Made by a program: the position numbers and the translations under genes
From: Tulasnella sp. 424
Taxonomy: Eukaryota > Basidiomycota > Agaricomycetes > Cantharellales > Tulasnellaceae
DNA: 64,000 bases
NCBI GenBank assembly: GCA_019633425.1
Contig: WSUB01000002.1
Location: 496,001 to 560,000, forward strand
Direction: 5' to 3'
Part shown: positions 24,019 to 34,432 of the stretch, one piece after another
How positions within the stretch are numbered: position 1 is the first letter of the stretch
Layout: each line of letters starts with the position of its first letter
The notes under the pieces: model-generated
Told to the model about the DNA's origin: nothing
The model's input: the letters and a program-made list of their open reading frames with translations, nothing else
Database searches by the model: none

Positions 24019-25635
24019 ATGAGTCCGCATACCGCAAACTTGGCCATGCACAATCGGAGCCGTAACCCCACCCCCAATTATCAACTCCCAGTCGAACTGG
24101 GCACCTTCATTCTTCAGCTTCTCTTCCCAGACACGGAAGACTCACGCAGATCAAAGAAGGACATGGCGGAACTCTACAGCCTCCGCCTCGTATCAAAATC
24201 TTGGAAGGAGTTAGTGGAGAATACACCAACGCTGTGGACATATATAAAGGCAACCGACTACCCGATCCCCGTCATCCGGGATTGTCTCCGACGGTCCAAA
24301 AACTACCCTCTGCGGATTACAATTCTTCACTTTCCAATGTTTGACGATCCCCCTAAGGTACTGATCCAGTACCTGCAGCTCCTACAACCCCATTCGTCTC
24401 GTTGGAAGTCGATGTCTTGCACGGTCTGGGATGAGCCGGGCCCAGACGACGAATATGTCAGGAACTTCCTCGAGTCACCAGCACCAATCCTCCAGAGTAT
24501 CTACGCAAACTTCAGCACACCGCCACTGGTGCCAACGATAAATTTGGCAGACGGGCAGGCCAAAAACCTGAAACACTTGGACCTCCAATCTATCGCATTG
24601 CCATGGTCATCCAACCTTCTCAGCGGTTTGGAGACATTTTGTCTTGGAGCGCAGGATACAATCCCAGTAGAAGAGGTAATCAACCTCTTCGTCAAGAGTC
24701 CGGATCTCAGACGCTTCGAGTTGTCCTGTCATGGCACGGAGGGCCAAAACAACCAGACCGCTCTCATCGCCCCCGCGTTGGACACAATCGCCCATTCATT
24801 GGAGGAAGCTGTCATTTCCACCCTCCCTCATATTGCTAGCCAGATCCTCTCTCGCATTTCCATGCCGCGCTGCAGGTCCCTCAAGCTGTCAACCGATTTT
24901 ACGATATTGGGCGACGGCATCGATACCCTGGACGACGCGTTGGTGCAGTTCATGCCCAAGATCGGAGACGCACTAAACTTGGGTGGGAGGACAACACTAA
25001 CCTTTTTGAACGACATCGGTTTCGAGTGGAGGAGTTCCTCGAAATATGACGCATTCGATTTCTCCCTGGAATTTTCAGGCGTAGAGCTTGAGATTCTAAT
25101 CGAATGGATCCGGAATCTCGCTACAGCATCAGGGTCCCAACTAGAATTGGAAGTCACCTTAAGGACCTCCGATCTGGGACTAGCCCAAAGGCTGGGTGAA
25201 TGGACCGAAATCACAAAACTATCAATCACATCCGAATTTTCAGAATTCCATTCGTACGAAGAGGATGAGATAACGCTTCTCCTGGACTTTCTGGGTAATC
25301 CAAAACTCGATACTATCGATGGGTTTTCCTGGTCCTGGACCTTCCCAAACCTTCAGGAGCTCGACCTTCGTCCTTCCGGGTATGGTCCCATGAAGGTTTT
25401 CAACATGTTCCACAAAAGATACTTTCCGGACACGTTTGTTCAGGCTATTGAAGGATCGGGCCTGGCAATCCAGCCTCCTCCCAAACTAGATGTTTGGGTG
25501 GAGTACCCAATCGAGCCCGCAGAAATGGCGTTTATGACGGCACTGGAAAATCATTGGGGCGTGAAGGGTTTGAATAGAGTAGAGTTGGCCAGTGAAGAGC
25601 TCGAAATAAGCCACCAAGCATTTGGTATGCAATAG
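24019..25635 (+). CDS. F-box-like protein, array copy 3
   Basis: A single-exon ORF of 538 residues, closely similar to copies 1 and 2. It starts MSPHTANLAMHNRSRNPTPNYQLPVELG and contains LYSLRLVSKSWKELVENTPTLWTYI as the F-box-like core. Differences from its paralogs are spread over the leucine-rich C-terminal half and include replaced short blocks (for example residues about 108-120, LHFPMFDDPPKV against FYWPSRRDDSPPKP in copy 1). Its last ten residues (EELEISHQAFGMQ end) run further than those of copies 1 and 2 because the stop is shifted. Expected role: substrate receptor of an SCF ubiquitin ligase. Confidence 0.85.
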   Translation: MSPHTANLAMHNRSRNPTPNYQLPVELGTFILQLLFPDTEDSRRSKKDMAELYSLRLVSKSWKELVENTPTLWTYIKATDYPIPVIRDCLRRSKNYPLRITILHFPMFDDPPKVLIQYLQLLQPHSSRWKSMSCTVWDEPGPDDEYVRNFLESPAPILQSIYANFSTPPLVPTINLADGQAKNLKHLDLQSIALPWSSNLLSGLETFCLGAQDTIPVEEVINLFVKSPDLRRFELSCHGTEGQNNQTALIAPALDTIAHSLEEAVISTLPHIASQILSRISMPRCRSLKLSTDFTILGDGIDTLDDALVQFMPKIGDALNLGGRTTLTFLNDIGFEWRSSSKYDAFDFSLEFSGVELEILIEWIRNLATASGSQLELEVTLRTSDLGLAQRLGEWTEITKLSITSEFSEFHSYEEDEITLLLDFLGNPKLDTIDGFSWSWTFPNLQELDLRPSGYGPMKVFNMFHKRYFPDTFVQAIEGSGLAIQPPPKLDVWVEYPIEPAEMAFMTALENHWGVKGLNRVELASEELEISHQAFGMQ

Positions 25636-26068
25636 GGGTCTACATATGAAGTCCTGGACTGATCTTTACTGTCTTCTAGACTTCTAACGCTTACGTGGCG
25701 AGTGGACAAGCATAGGAGACTTGAATGATCGATACTACCTTTGTTGCTTCTCTCCGTCTTAACCCGATATTTTCTCCATCTTATACTAGTCGGCATTGCA
25801 GGCGCAGACGGAAGGCTGGTTGTTGCATTTTTTTGCAGCTGCTGAATGTTGACGAGTAAAGCGTAGTTGTAACTTTACTTGTAGAATCATTGCCGGTACT
25901 TGATATGTTTTTGCTCAGGTAGAGACCCGACCCTCCCATGCAGAATCAATGTAGGTATTAGGACGTTGCAACCACATTACATATTAAACCCGGCCTACAA
26001 AGCACCTAACGCGAATGAAGTCGCGGTCCAAGATGGGGACCAAAAGGTCCGACCCCATTTCGGCCGTC

Positions 26069-27837
26069 TCAAGCCGTTTCTGGGGGACGAAGGAATTGCT
26101 CGGACGGCTGAACTGGTCCCCGTCGTCCATCAGACCTTCCTCTCTCCACGTCGTTACCGCTGCTCGAACCCCCTTCCTCAGCATCCGCGACCTCATCGTC
26201 GTCTTCGAACAAGTCATCATCGCCTCCAAATTCTTCCTCAGCCTCCTGCCGTCCTTCGAAACCCAATGCCGTGAATGAAAGAACGACGAGAACAGCCCCG
26301 ACGATGGTCTGCGGGGTAGCCCCGATGCGCAGGAACACCCAATCTCCGGCAACAGCCAACGGAATGGTAAGTGCAAGGCCGACTGTAACCACGAGCGGAG
26401 TTGTCTTGAGCATAGCCAGGAGATAAATGTAGTCACTGGACAACGTAATAAACATCTATAGCGTGTCAAGTTAGTGAGAAGTAAACAGGACGGATACGTG
26501 GGTAGTAGGCTCACATTAATTGCGATCACGGTCCACACCTCTGACGTCTTCGGCAGCTCAAACGGCTCGATACCGGTCAAGTGCAAAATGACACCGATAG
26601 GCCAAAGCCCCAAGACGTTGAAGACGCCTACGAAACCGAAGAACAACTGCATGTCGATCCGGGATTCGTCCTTGATACGAACTTTGAGGAGAGTCACATA
26701 GAGGGCGTAAAAGAGGGCAGAGAGAAGGGCTAAGGCGTCCCCGAGCGGCGGATTGGTGGTTGATGGATGTGTGGCAGATTCGGGGCCGCCACTGAACGTT
26801 AAGGTGAATGCTCGGTTCAAAAGAGTAAAGTTGGCGGGCGTGGGGGTATTTGGGCGAGTTTCTTCCGTATCTGCTAAAGTCACAAGCAGGACACCAAGGA
26901 AGCTGAAAAGGAGAGCCGTTCATTATCAAGAAGAGAGACGAGTTTAGGACATTGAACACACCTCAGAACAACAGCTCCCAGCTTGGCGAGAGAAAAAGCC
27001 TCAACCTGGAAAATCCGCCCAATAGCCAGAGTGAAGAAACCTAAGATAAGCGATGTTCAATCAGCTTTTATACAAGCCCGGAGGTATCCGCTCGCCTCAC
27101 CACTCATGCTCGCCAAGATAGTACTGCTGGCAACGGATGTGTAATCCAGGCTAGCGTTCACCGCCCAGTTCGCGATGAACCAAAACAGGGAGAAGATTGA
27201 AGCCAGCTTGGCCGTCTCTCGGGTCGTTAACGGTGGTAGATCATGCAATTGCTCGGCGTTCAAAGTCCTCGTGGACCCAACGAAGGACATGGATCGAGAG
27301 CGCTACAAAAGGTGTGATGAGCTCAGGGCGTTTAGGGGACGTTTCAGGAAAGACCCACCCCAGTTGCAGCAGCGGCCATCGGAGCCTCAGTCGGTAATCG
27401 CATGTATGTACTCCGTGCAGACCTGACAGAGCTTTGTCTTTAAGCATCCAGAAGTCAAGTTCAACACTAGTGGCAGAACCCACCTAGTGAGGTGTTCGGT
27501 ATTATCGGCATCTTTCTTCCACCAAAACTTTTGAATGAGAAACGGGAGAAGGTATACAGAGAATGCGCTCGTATTTAGGTAAGTAACTCTGCGTGGAGAA
27601 GAATGATGAGTCTCGCTGACGCGGCAAACGAGGCCGAGTAGTAGCTACGCACAGAAAAGCCTTCTCATAGCCATCGCTGAACATGCCCTTTTATATTCTA
27701 TCAGCAATCATTACACTTAGGCATAGCTCCATAGAACCGACCTGCGTAATGAAGTTGGACCCAGTCCATTCTAGGACAACAATCAGGAGGAGGCCGATGC
27801 CGATAAGGAAATTCAAGTTTCTGCCTTCAGTATCCAT
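26069..27837 (-). CDS. SLC35F-type (EamA/DMT superfamily) membrane transporter
   Basis: Minus-strand gene in several exons, starting MDTEGRNLNFLIGIGLLLIV at 27,837. About ten membrane segments can be read, among them LASIFSLFWFIANWAVNASLDYTSVASSTILASMSG, LGAVVLSFLGVLLVTLAD, LALLSALFYALYVTLLKVRI and VVTVGLALTIPLAVAGDWVFL, followed by an acidic, disordered C-terminal tail. The ETAKLASIFSLFWFIANW / SVASSTILASMSG pattern is characteristic of the SLC35F5 and yeast YML018C group of drug/metabolite-type transporters. The substrate is unknown; the related proteins sit in vacuolar or Golgi membranes. Its stop lies just beyond the end of the F-box array. Confidence 0.85.
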
Positions 27838-28322
27838 GGTGGTCTAAACTTTGGAATAGCAGCAGATCTTGTCGACTGATAGTGGTTCCTCGCTATAAGA
27901 GGTGGTCGCTCATGACTCTTGGCAGAAGGTGTGGTGCTTTTATGAAGGTTCGTCGCCCAGGTGGCTTGTCGCGTGCATCCATATGAACGTCCAGATTTGA
28001 ATTCTGACGCCATCCGGCGTTCCCACGGTACGGGTGGAAACAAATCTCCGTTTGAGCAATGAGCCCACAGACACGTCAATTGCGTGCAAGGGGTTCAGAG
28101 AAGGGGAGATATGGAAAATGAAAGAATCGAACAGAGCAGGTAGTATAGCCTGGGGAGATTAAACGGTCTCATTTCATCGAGGTGAGATTGAGTAACACGC
28201 CACAAATTGATACCAAGTCGGCCGGAGAGGGGCTTGTGGCACTCAAGAAAACAAAACGAATGGCGACGGAAATAATCTCAATTAGGCAACTCCAACATAA
28301 TCCTCTAAGTAGTGTGGAGAAA

Positions 28323-29078
28323 TTATACGGATTCTGGGAAAGAGCGCGAGACGTCAGCCGAACGCGCCGGTGGTCGAAAAAATGTATCAAGCACTCACGT
28401 TGGAGGAGAGCATTGAGCTTCGTCACGCGAGACTGGACGCTGAGATCAATGGTCTTGTCACCAAAGTCCACGACGAGACCACCGAGTACGCTGGGGTTAA
28501 CCTGGGAGACGAGAAACGATCAGTAAGAAGGCCACGGGACAGCAGAATCAGGAGAAATGCTTGCAGAAACGACGTACCTTGTTAGTAACCTTGACGGACT
28601 TCGCCTGTTGAGCGGTCTGGCTTTGCTTCAAAGCGGCCTCCAACTTCGTCTGCACGTCCTTTGGCAATGGGCTAGCAGAGGTGACAGTGACCTCCAATTC
28701 ACCCTTGTACTTGGAAACCAAGCTACCAAAGTCCTCAATCACACCCTCTGCCTCTCCAAGTCGTCCATTCTCACTGAGGACCTGGAACAGGTTTTTGGTG
28801 ACGTCGCTAACGCTGGCACCGGCTGCCTTGTAAACAGCAGGAAGACCAGCTTCACGCTCTGCTGCGCTCAAAGTGGGGTTGGAAATGAAGCTGGCAAGCT
28901 CCGGAGTGGATTTAAGGGCCGATGAGATGGAAGTGAGTTCACCATGAACTTTGGTGAGAGTTGCCGGTGATTTGGCAAGAGCAGCCTGGTAAGTGGCTTT
29001 GCTGTATTTTTGAGCGATGCTGCTAGCGTTCCTCGAGAGAGGAGTGCGGAGGAGAGCGACACTTCGTTGGGCGAGCAT
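28323..29078 (-). CDS. ATP5: mitochondrial ATP synthase subunit OSCP (subunit 5)
   Basis: Exons on the minus strand are 29,078-28,579, 28,501-28,399 and 28,333-28,323; both introns are GT-AG. The precursor of about 204 residues starts MLAQRSVALLRTPLSRNASS, an Arg/Ser-rich mitochondrial targeting sequence. The OSCP/delta domain follows (YSKATYQAALAKSPATLTKV; VLSENGRLGEAEGVIEDFGSL) and ends in the family signature NPSVLGGLVVDFGDKTIDLSV, SRVTKLNALLQQSV. OSCP joins the peripheral stalk to the F1 head of the ATP synthase. The last exon encodes only the final residues. An in-frame ATG upstream (29,258) is not used, since its extra residues do not look like a presequence. Confidence 0.95.
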
Positions 29079-31691
29079 CGTTTTAGCAGTATTAAGAGAG
29101 AGGGATGGGAGAGAGGAAGGAAGGGATACCGGGAGAGCACGGGTGGGAAGGTCAGAATTACAACAAAACGCTCGTGCGAACCGAGTGTTCAAGTTGACCG
29201 GCCGTGTACCACCGCCACCACCGTGGGTGAATACAGAAACCATGACCCCATCATTCATCTTTTTCTCTCAAGTCCTTAAAGCAAAGTACATAAATACAAG
29301 TAGCGTAAATTCCTTTCTCAGTACTAGTGAATGTAATGAACAGCAATCCCAGTGCTCACCCGTTCGGCCTGTAATCCTATCCGGCTAATGCCCAGACATT
29401 GCCGCAAAGGCGAGATACTTTCCCGCCGAATTGCGGCAAGGGAATAAAATCTCTTACTTATGATAACATATGCAAAGGCGGAAGCCCTGTTCGTCTTTAG
29501 GCCACTCAAGGTTTTGGTGGCCAATTGCAATAGGCTCCAGCTCAACCCGGAATTGGTCCTCACGTGTCCCACATGAAGAAATTAAAATGACATATTTTTA
29601 TCAACGGACATCTCTCAAACAACATTTCGTCACGCTGGATCTGTAGCTCCAGGACCGCATTTCCAGATTGCGTAGACCGGACTGCCGCCCAAGCCTAGAT
29701 TCCTCATGCAGCTGAGAAAGCTAAATGACCAACCGGGCTCAAGGTGCACGTACCTGCTCGTTTTAGCCAACATAGAATGCTTTAAATAAGTAACGGGCTA
29801 GGCTGGGCTCCCAACGACGGGCTTATCGAGGCTCAGCAGAACCACCGGCTGAATGTAAGTGAATAAAAGACTTGCATAATTAGTGCGTTCAAGGATTAGC
29901 TGCCGGCTCGCACGATTCACCAAGCCGAAACCCCGTGCCCCATTGACCGTTCAAGCATTGTCCTCGGGTCCGTCACTTGCTTGGATACTGCGTAGGCTGA
30001 ACGCATGGTCGCCTCAGACGACGGCCCATCACAGGTTCCTGAAAGCCCTCCAGATAATCAGCATCTAAGCTCCAAAATAAGTATGATGATAACGACCCAC
30101 TGCGCGTTAAGAGCCGGCTCCGAGGTTGTGCATTGCCAGTTCAACCTGCGGGGTGTCGTGACGGCACCATCAGATGTCGATGGAAAGATGACACATAAAG
30201 TCAGTACAAGTTTACCGCAGCTTCACCTACAAGCTTACCTGTGTGTTACCAAGTGGATGAACGTGCCGTTCCGCAGGCTCGCTCGCGGGAGTTTGTGGGA
30301 CCAGAGCTTAAATTGCCGAGCTCACGTGACACGTTTCATTGTGGGGGAGCACCCACTGCGTGATCGGAGGCACAGCTGAAGCGCTGAGGCAGCCACCGTC
30401 GCAGTACGGCGACAGAAATTTATATAGAAGCCCTACCCCTTCGAATGTATCCTGCACAGAAAATCGCACGTCTGACAGAAGTGGGAATACACGAGGAGGG
30501 CGATTATATCTCTACAAGAACCTGTGGCTGGACCGCAATTTCAGGAGGCAATGCCCAAGCCTCAATCCGTTACTGTATTCGGCGGTGCAGACGCGTATAT
30601 TGGCGCAAGATAGTGACTTGGGCAACTTCACACCAACATCAAGCCCGAGTCCGAACAGTGTCCGGGAAGCGATGAAGGCTCACCGATATCGTCCGCGCTT
30701 GTTGAGGCAACCTGAAACATAAACAAATGCAGTTACGGTGGTTGGTAGCTACATCCACTCAACAAGTACTTCCGGACTATCTTCCAATTATGGCGAGCAT
30801 GGCAGAGGCCTTGAGGCTTTCTGCAGACTGTTTGAGTGTGTATATTCGAAGTAGGACCAGCGGCTGAGTCCCGGAAGGTAAAGAAGCTCGTTCCAGAATT
30901 CGAATATCGACTGCCCGAGTTCCTGGCGCGGGATTCTTTCAGATCACTGACCTCGTCTTCAGAACACGGATGGCAGTCGAGTGCAGCGAGAAAAGAACGA
31001 TGAGTATCTGAAGCATTTACTAGAGTGCGTACGTGTAAAGCGTTGTGCGCTTGCTGTGTGGAGTGAGCTGCGACACCAGGGTCGTCGACAATCGCAGAGC
31101 ACCGTTGATTGGAGTCCATGACGATGTCCTGGAGCCGCGTTCAACTCTAATACTGCTTTGCTGGGGGCATACCTTCTGAGAGGTTGGTGTACGGACGCAA
31201 GTATCGAGTAAAATAATGCTGCATGAAACGCAATTCATCTGTCGAGCTAATAAGCTCTGCTGACCCGGAAACCGTCGGTAGCGTTTCAGGCCCGCCGGTG
31301 AAGGGCAGCGCAAATACGCTACCTTCCGTACCGATAGTACAAGCAAGGAGAGAGATAACAGAAGTTCTTTGAGTGATATTCGTTGCTCAAGTCCTTTGAG
31401 AAAGTTGAGCGGCTGGTTAGAACAAAGTGTGTAAGCCGGCGTGAGACCCTTGAAGCATTTGGCCCTCGTCCAACGGAAGCCTCCTGGGCAAAAGACCGAC
31501 CTTCCATCCAAACCACCTCCTCCCTCGTCCTTGTCGTCTCCCCTGCCTCATCCCTTCGTCTTGGACACCTTCTTGCACATAAATCTTGTCGTCTTCCACG
31601 CGTCTATAGCCATCTCCCAGATTTCTTGCCACATTTCCCCCAATTTCCTCTTCATCTTTCCTCTCATACGTAGCCTGAGCTTTCCCCCCTC
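29079..31691. other. 2.6-kb stretch without a supported gene
   Basis: Several open frames of 60-130 codons lie here on both strands (for example 30,005-30,379 plus and 30,733-31,119 minus). None resembles a known family and no plausible exon chain links them. The left end should hold the OSCP promoter, the right end the promoter and pyrimidine-rich leader of the gene at 31,692. The middle may be degenerate former coding or mobile DNA, but I could not identify terminal repeats. Confidence 0.5.
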
Positions 31692-33423
31692 ATGGCTTCA
31701 CTCAAACCCGCTCCTCCTCCTTCATCTTCACCCAAATCCTCTATCCACACTTCCATTAGAGCCGCTCGAGACATGATTCTCGGCGCCTCCTCCCTCTCCA
31801 ATCCACTTCCGCTGCATTCTAATTTGGACGCCCGTCATTCCTCCTCCAAGCGAGCTCCTCGCAAGAGACTCGCGTTGAACACCAAGCTTTACTTCTCCAG
31901 TAACAGTAACCTTACCGTTACTCATGCTGTGCTGAAGCCCAAGCTTTTAGGCTGGGAGGGTGGCCTCAAGTTGGTCGATGGAGAGACCGACGTGCCCCCA
32001 ACCTTCTCATCCAGCTCCGGTGGATCTCACTCATCCGACCAAAATTCTACTACTATGGTAGCTTCAGAGAGTCTTGCCATGGCTATATTAGCTGTTGGCT
32101 CGACCGACAACATTTCTACCCCCACATCCCGGACCTCCCTCCGAACAGCCCTCTTCCAGCTTCCTCCTTCGGCGCGTCCATTCCAATACACATCTTACCG
32201 AAATGCCCTGGACGGTCCTCAAGTGCGAAACGTGTATACACCCAAATTCGTCGAGGGCCAAGGATGGGTTCCGGCGTTCGGTGGGGTGAACAACGAACCC
32301 GAGCCTGTACCTGCACCATCACGTCCAGCAGCCACCAACAATGGACCAAGATATCCTGTAAGGGCCAGCCGAGCCAAACCAGCTGCAAATACAGAAGTTG
32401 CAGCGAGCGCGGAGGCGGGAGAAGCTGGAGCCCCTGTCGAAGAGAAAACGGCAGCGCCCGCAAAACCCGGAGCCAAAGGCAAGAATAAAAATCACGGAAA
32501 AGGCAAGGCTAAAGTAGCCAAACAAAATTCTGCCAGTCCTGGGGAGAAAGCGGACGAAGAAATGCAAGGAACACCAGCACCCCTTGCGACTTCAGCCACC
32601 GGTTCAAGGAAGCGTGTTCGCGTGCAGGATGCCTCCGAAGACGATGCAAACGCAGACACCTCGATTGGAGATGTTACCGTTGATGCTGAGGAAGAAACAG
32701 GTAGAGCGACGAGGGCATCGAAGAGGCGGAAGGTCGCAAACGATATGCCTCCTCCCACAACCATCCCCGCTCATGCCAAAGGAAGTTCCCGCAAATCAAA
32801 CACCAGGGACGATTCGGCTTCATTGGACGGTGAGAACGGTGAAGAGTCTTCCACTACCAGAAAGACCAGGAGCGCCAAGAGAGCAAACACCACTGCCCCA
32901 GAAGCTGAGGGCAGTCCCGATGCGACTATGCTTGATGTTGAAACCTCTGCACCTGGTGCGTTCACTTGTCCGACTAATAGTTCTTTTCTCTTGAACTAAC
33001 GCTTTAAACGCTATGTCATTAGGCAATTCTCGATCGTCTGGCCGTACGACGAAGGCTCGTGCAGGATCACAGGAAAACAAATCGCCTCCACCTCCATCCG
33101 GTAGCGCATCTCAAGCTCAGGCTGCTCCCAAAGAACAGCCCCCGAAGAGGTCGCACAAGAAGAAAGTTCCAGCACCCACTCCGGCCCAACAAGCCGAGAC
33201 CTCTGGCAGCGGAAAAGCAACTTCCCCTGTCCCTCCTACTCACTCCTACTCCACCAGGAGAGCGGGAGGTGTGACCAGGACCGCTCCTAATGGCACCGCT
33301 AAGGGAAGGACCTCTCCTTCTGGCTCTGACGAAACCCTTGTCGAGCGAGGTGGCTCGGCCTTGCCTAGTGACTCTGTGAGCAAGCTCATCCCCGAACCAG
33401 CTCCGGTCCCCGCAGTTGGATAA
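31692..33423 (+). CDS. unrecognised basic, disordered (probably nuclear) protein
   Basis: Exons 31,692-32,955 and 33,023-33,423 give about 554 residues. The first 180 residues may hold a small folded part (KRLALNTKLYFSSNSNLTVT; SSARPFQYTSYRNALDGPQVRNV-type sequence). The rest is low-complexity, with Ala/Pro/Lys-rich stretches, several bipartite-like basic clusters (SRKRVRV; RASKRRKV) that could act as nuclear import signals, and acidic Ser-rich blocks that may be phosphorylated. I recognise no domain. The start is the first ATG after a long pyrimidine-rich leader. Confidence 0.6.
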
Positions 33424-34432
33424 TGCAAGCCTTATCTCGGAAACTTGCGTTCACCCCGAGCATTTCTCGATCCAATTCCAGTTACCTGCCTGAATATAGA
33501 CGCTTCCAAATGTTCCTCTTCCTATTTTTTTTCCTTCTTCAAACCATCTACTTCTACATCCTTGTTTTATTACTCCATCATCATGCTTTCGTTTGGTTTG
33601 GTCTGTCTGTTTGTCTGCTGCTCCACACCCCTCTCGTCCTCTTCTCGGGTCTCTTTGTTTCTGTTCGTCGAGTTTCGGTTATTTAAAAATGGTCCTCTCC
33701 CTCAATTTCCTTTTTTTTCCTCCTTTGTCACTCCGAACCATCGCGTCTCGCTCTGAATCTCGTTGTCTCTCCACCATGGGCTCTCTCTTTCGTATTATCT
33801 ATCACCATTTTTCGCTTTCGTTTCGTTACTCCATTTCGTATTATCTATCTATGCCTTCCCCTCCTTTCCCTTCTATGCATGTTCCTTAGGCTGCCCGGAT
33901 CTTTACTGTGTCCTTTACTGTCACCGCAACCAATATGAATTCCTTCTGTTTTTTCTCCTTACGAGCGCCCCTTGGCTTTGCCGATCACTTTAGCCGATCA
34001 TTGCCAAAACTAGCGCGCTACGTCACTCTCTGGCAAAAAATCTCAACGTCACGTGCACCCCAAAAACGTGGCCAGGTCTGGAGGGACGGCGTGGCGAACC
34101 CCCGCAGGTTCGCCGAGGCCCAGGAACTGCGATACGGATTGCGGGAGGATCGGTGGGAGAGAAGAGGAAATCAAATCCGTGGTGATGTGACTGGGATATT
34201 CAATCGATTAATTGTTGACGATGTAGCATGGGGGTAACAGTCTAGACGAGGAAACAACACAGGAGCCGAGAGGTGTATGGCGAAACAAAAAGAAAAAGAA
34301 AAGAGTTCTGAGGAGTGCATACGTATGTAGCGATGATAAAGAAACAAGAACGAGTAGCGGAGCAAGTTACATAGACAAAGAAGAACAGCCATACCCGTAC
34401 GGCACCAACAATCCCCCCCCCCTCAAACAAAC
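33424..34432. other. intergenic region, pyrimidine-rich, with one perfect hairpin
   Basis: After the stop of the disordered-protein gene the plus strand is strongly CT-rich to about 33,890; hydrophobic-looking open frames there are by-products of that composition. A perfect inverted repeat of 8 bp (GGCGAACC/GGTTCGCC, 6-nt loop) lies at 34,093-34,114. No gene is supported. Confidence 0.5.

Larger units (their letters stand above)
18130..26030 (+). repeat. tandem array of three F-box repeat units
   Basis: Three direct repeats of about 2.4-2.9 kb each hold a leader, one F-box gene and a tail. The tail ends in nearly the same words (CTAACGCGRATGAAGTCGC) near 20,700, 23,430 and 26,003. Between units 1-2 and 2-3, the tail runs on into sequence of the DHHC gene's 5' end. 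The last unit stops abruptly next to the 3' end of the SLC35F-type gene. Inter-unit deletions differ, so the units have drifted since duplication. Confidence 0.85.

Noticed and set aside
25984..26883. 299-codon minus-strand ORF
   Set aside because: It reads across a real intron of the SLC35F-type gene and changes to a nonsense frame; the true protein is built from exons in other frames.
29079..29258. N-terminal extension of OSCP
   Set aside because: In frame, but the extra residues (Gly- and Pro-rich) do not resemble a mitochondrial presequence, while the internal start does.
30005..30722. Two overlapping ORFs of 124 and 127 codons
   Set aside because: Basic, low-information sequence without recognisable family or codon pattern.
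33423..33993. Hydrophobic plus-strand ORFs, possibly small membrane proteins
   Set aside because: They overlap in all frames of a CT-rich tract, which by itself encodes Phe, Leu and Ser; no start context or splice structure.
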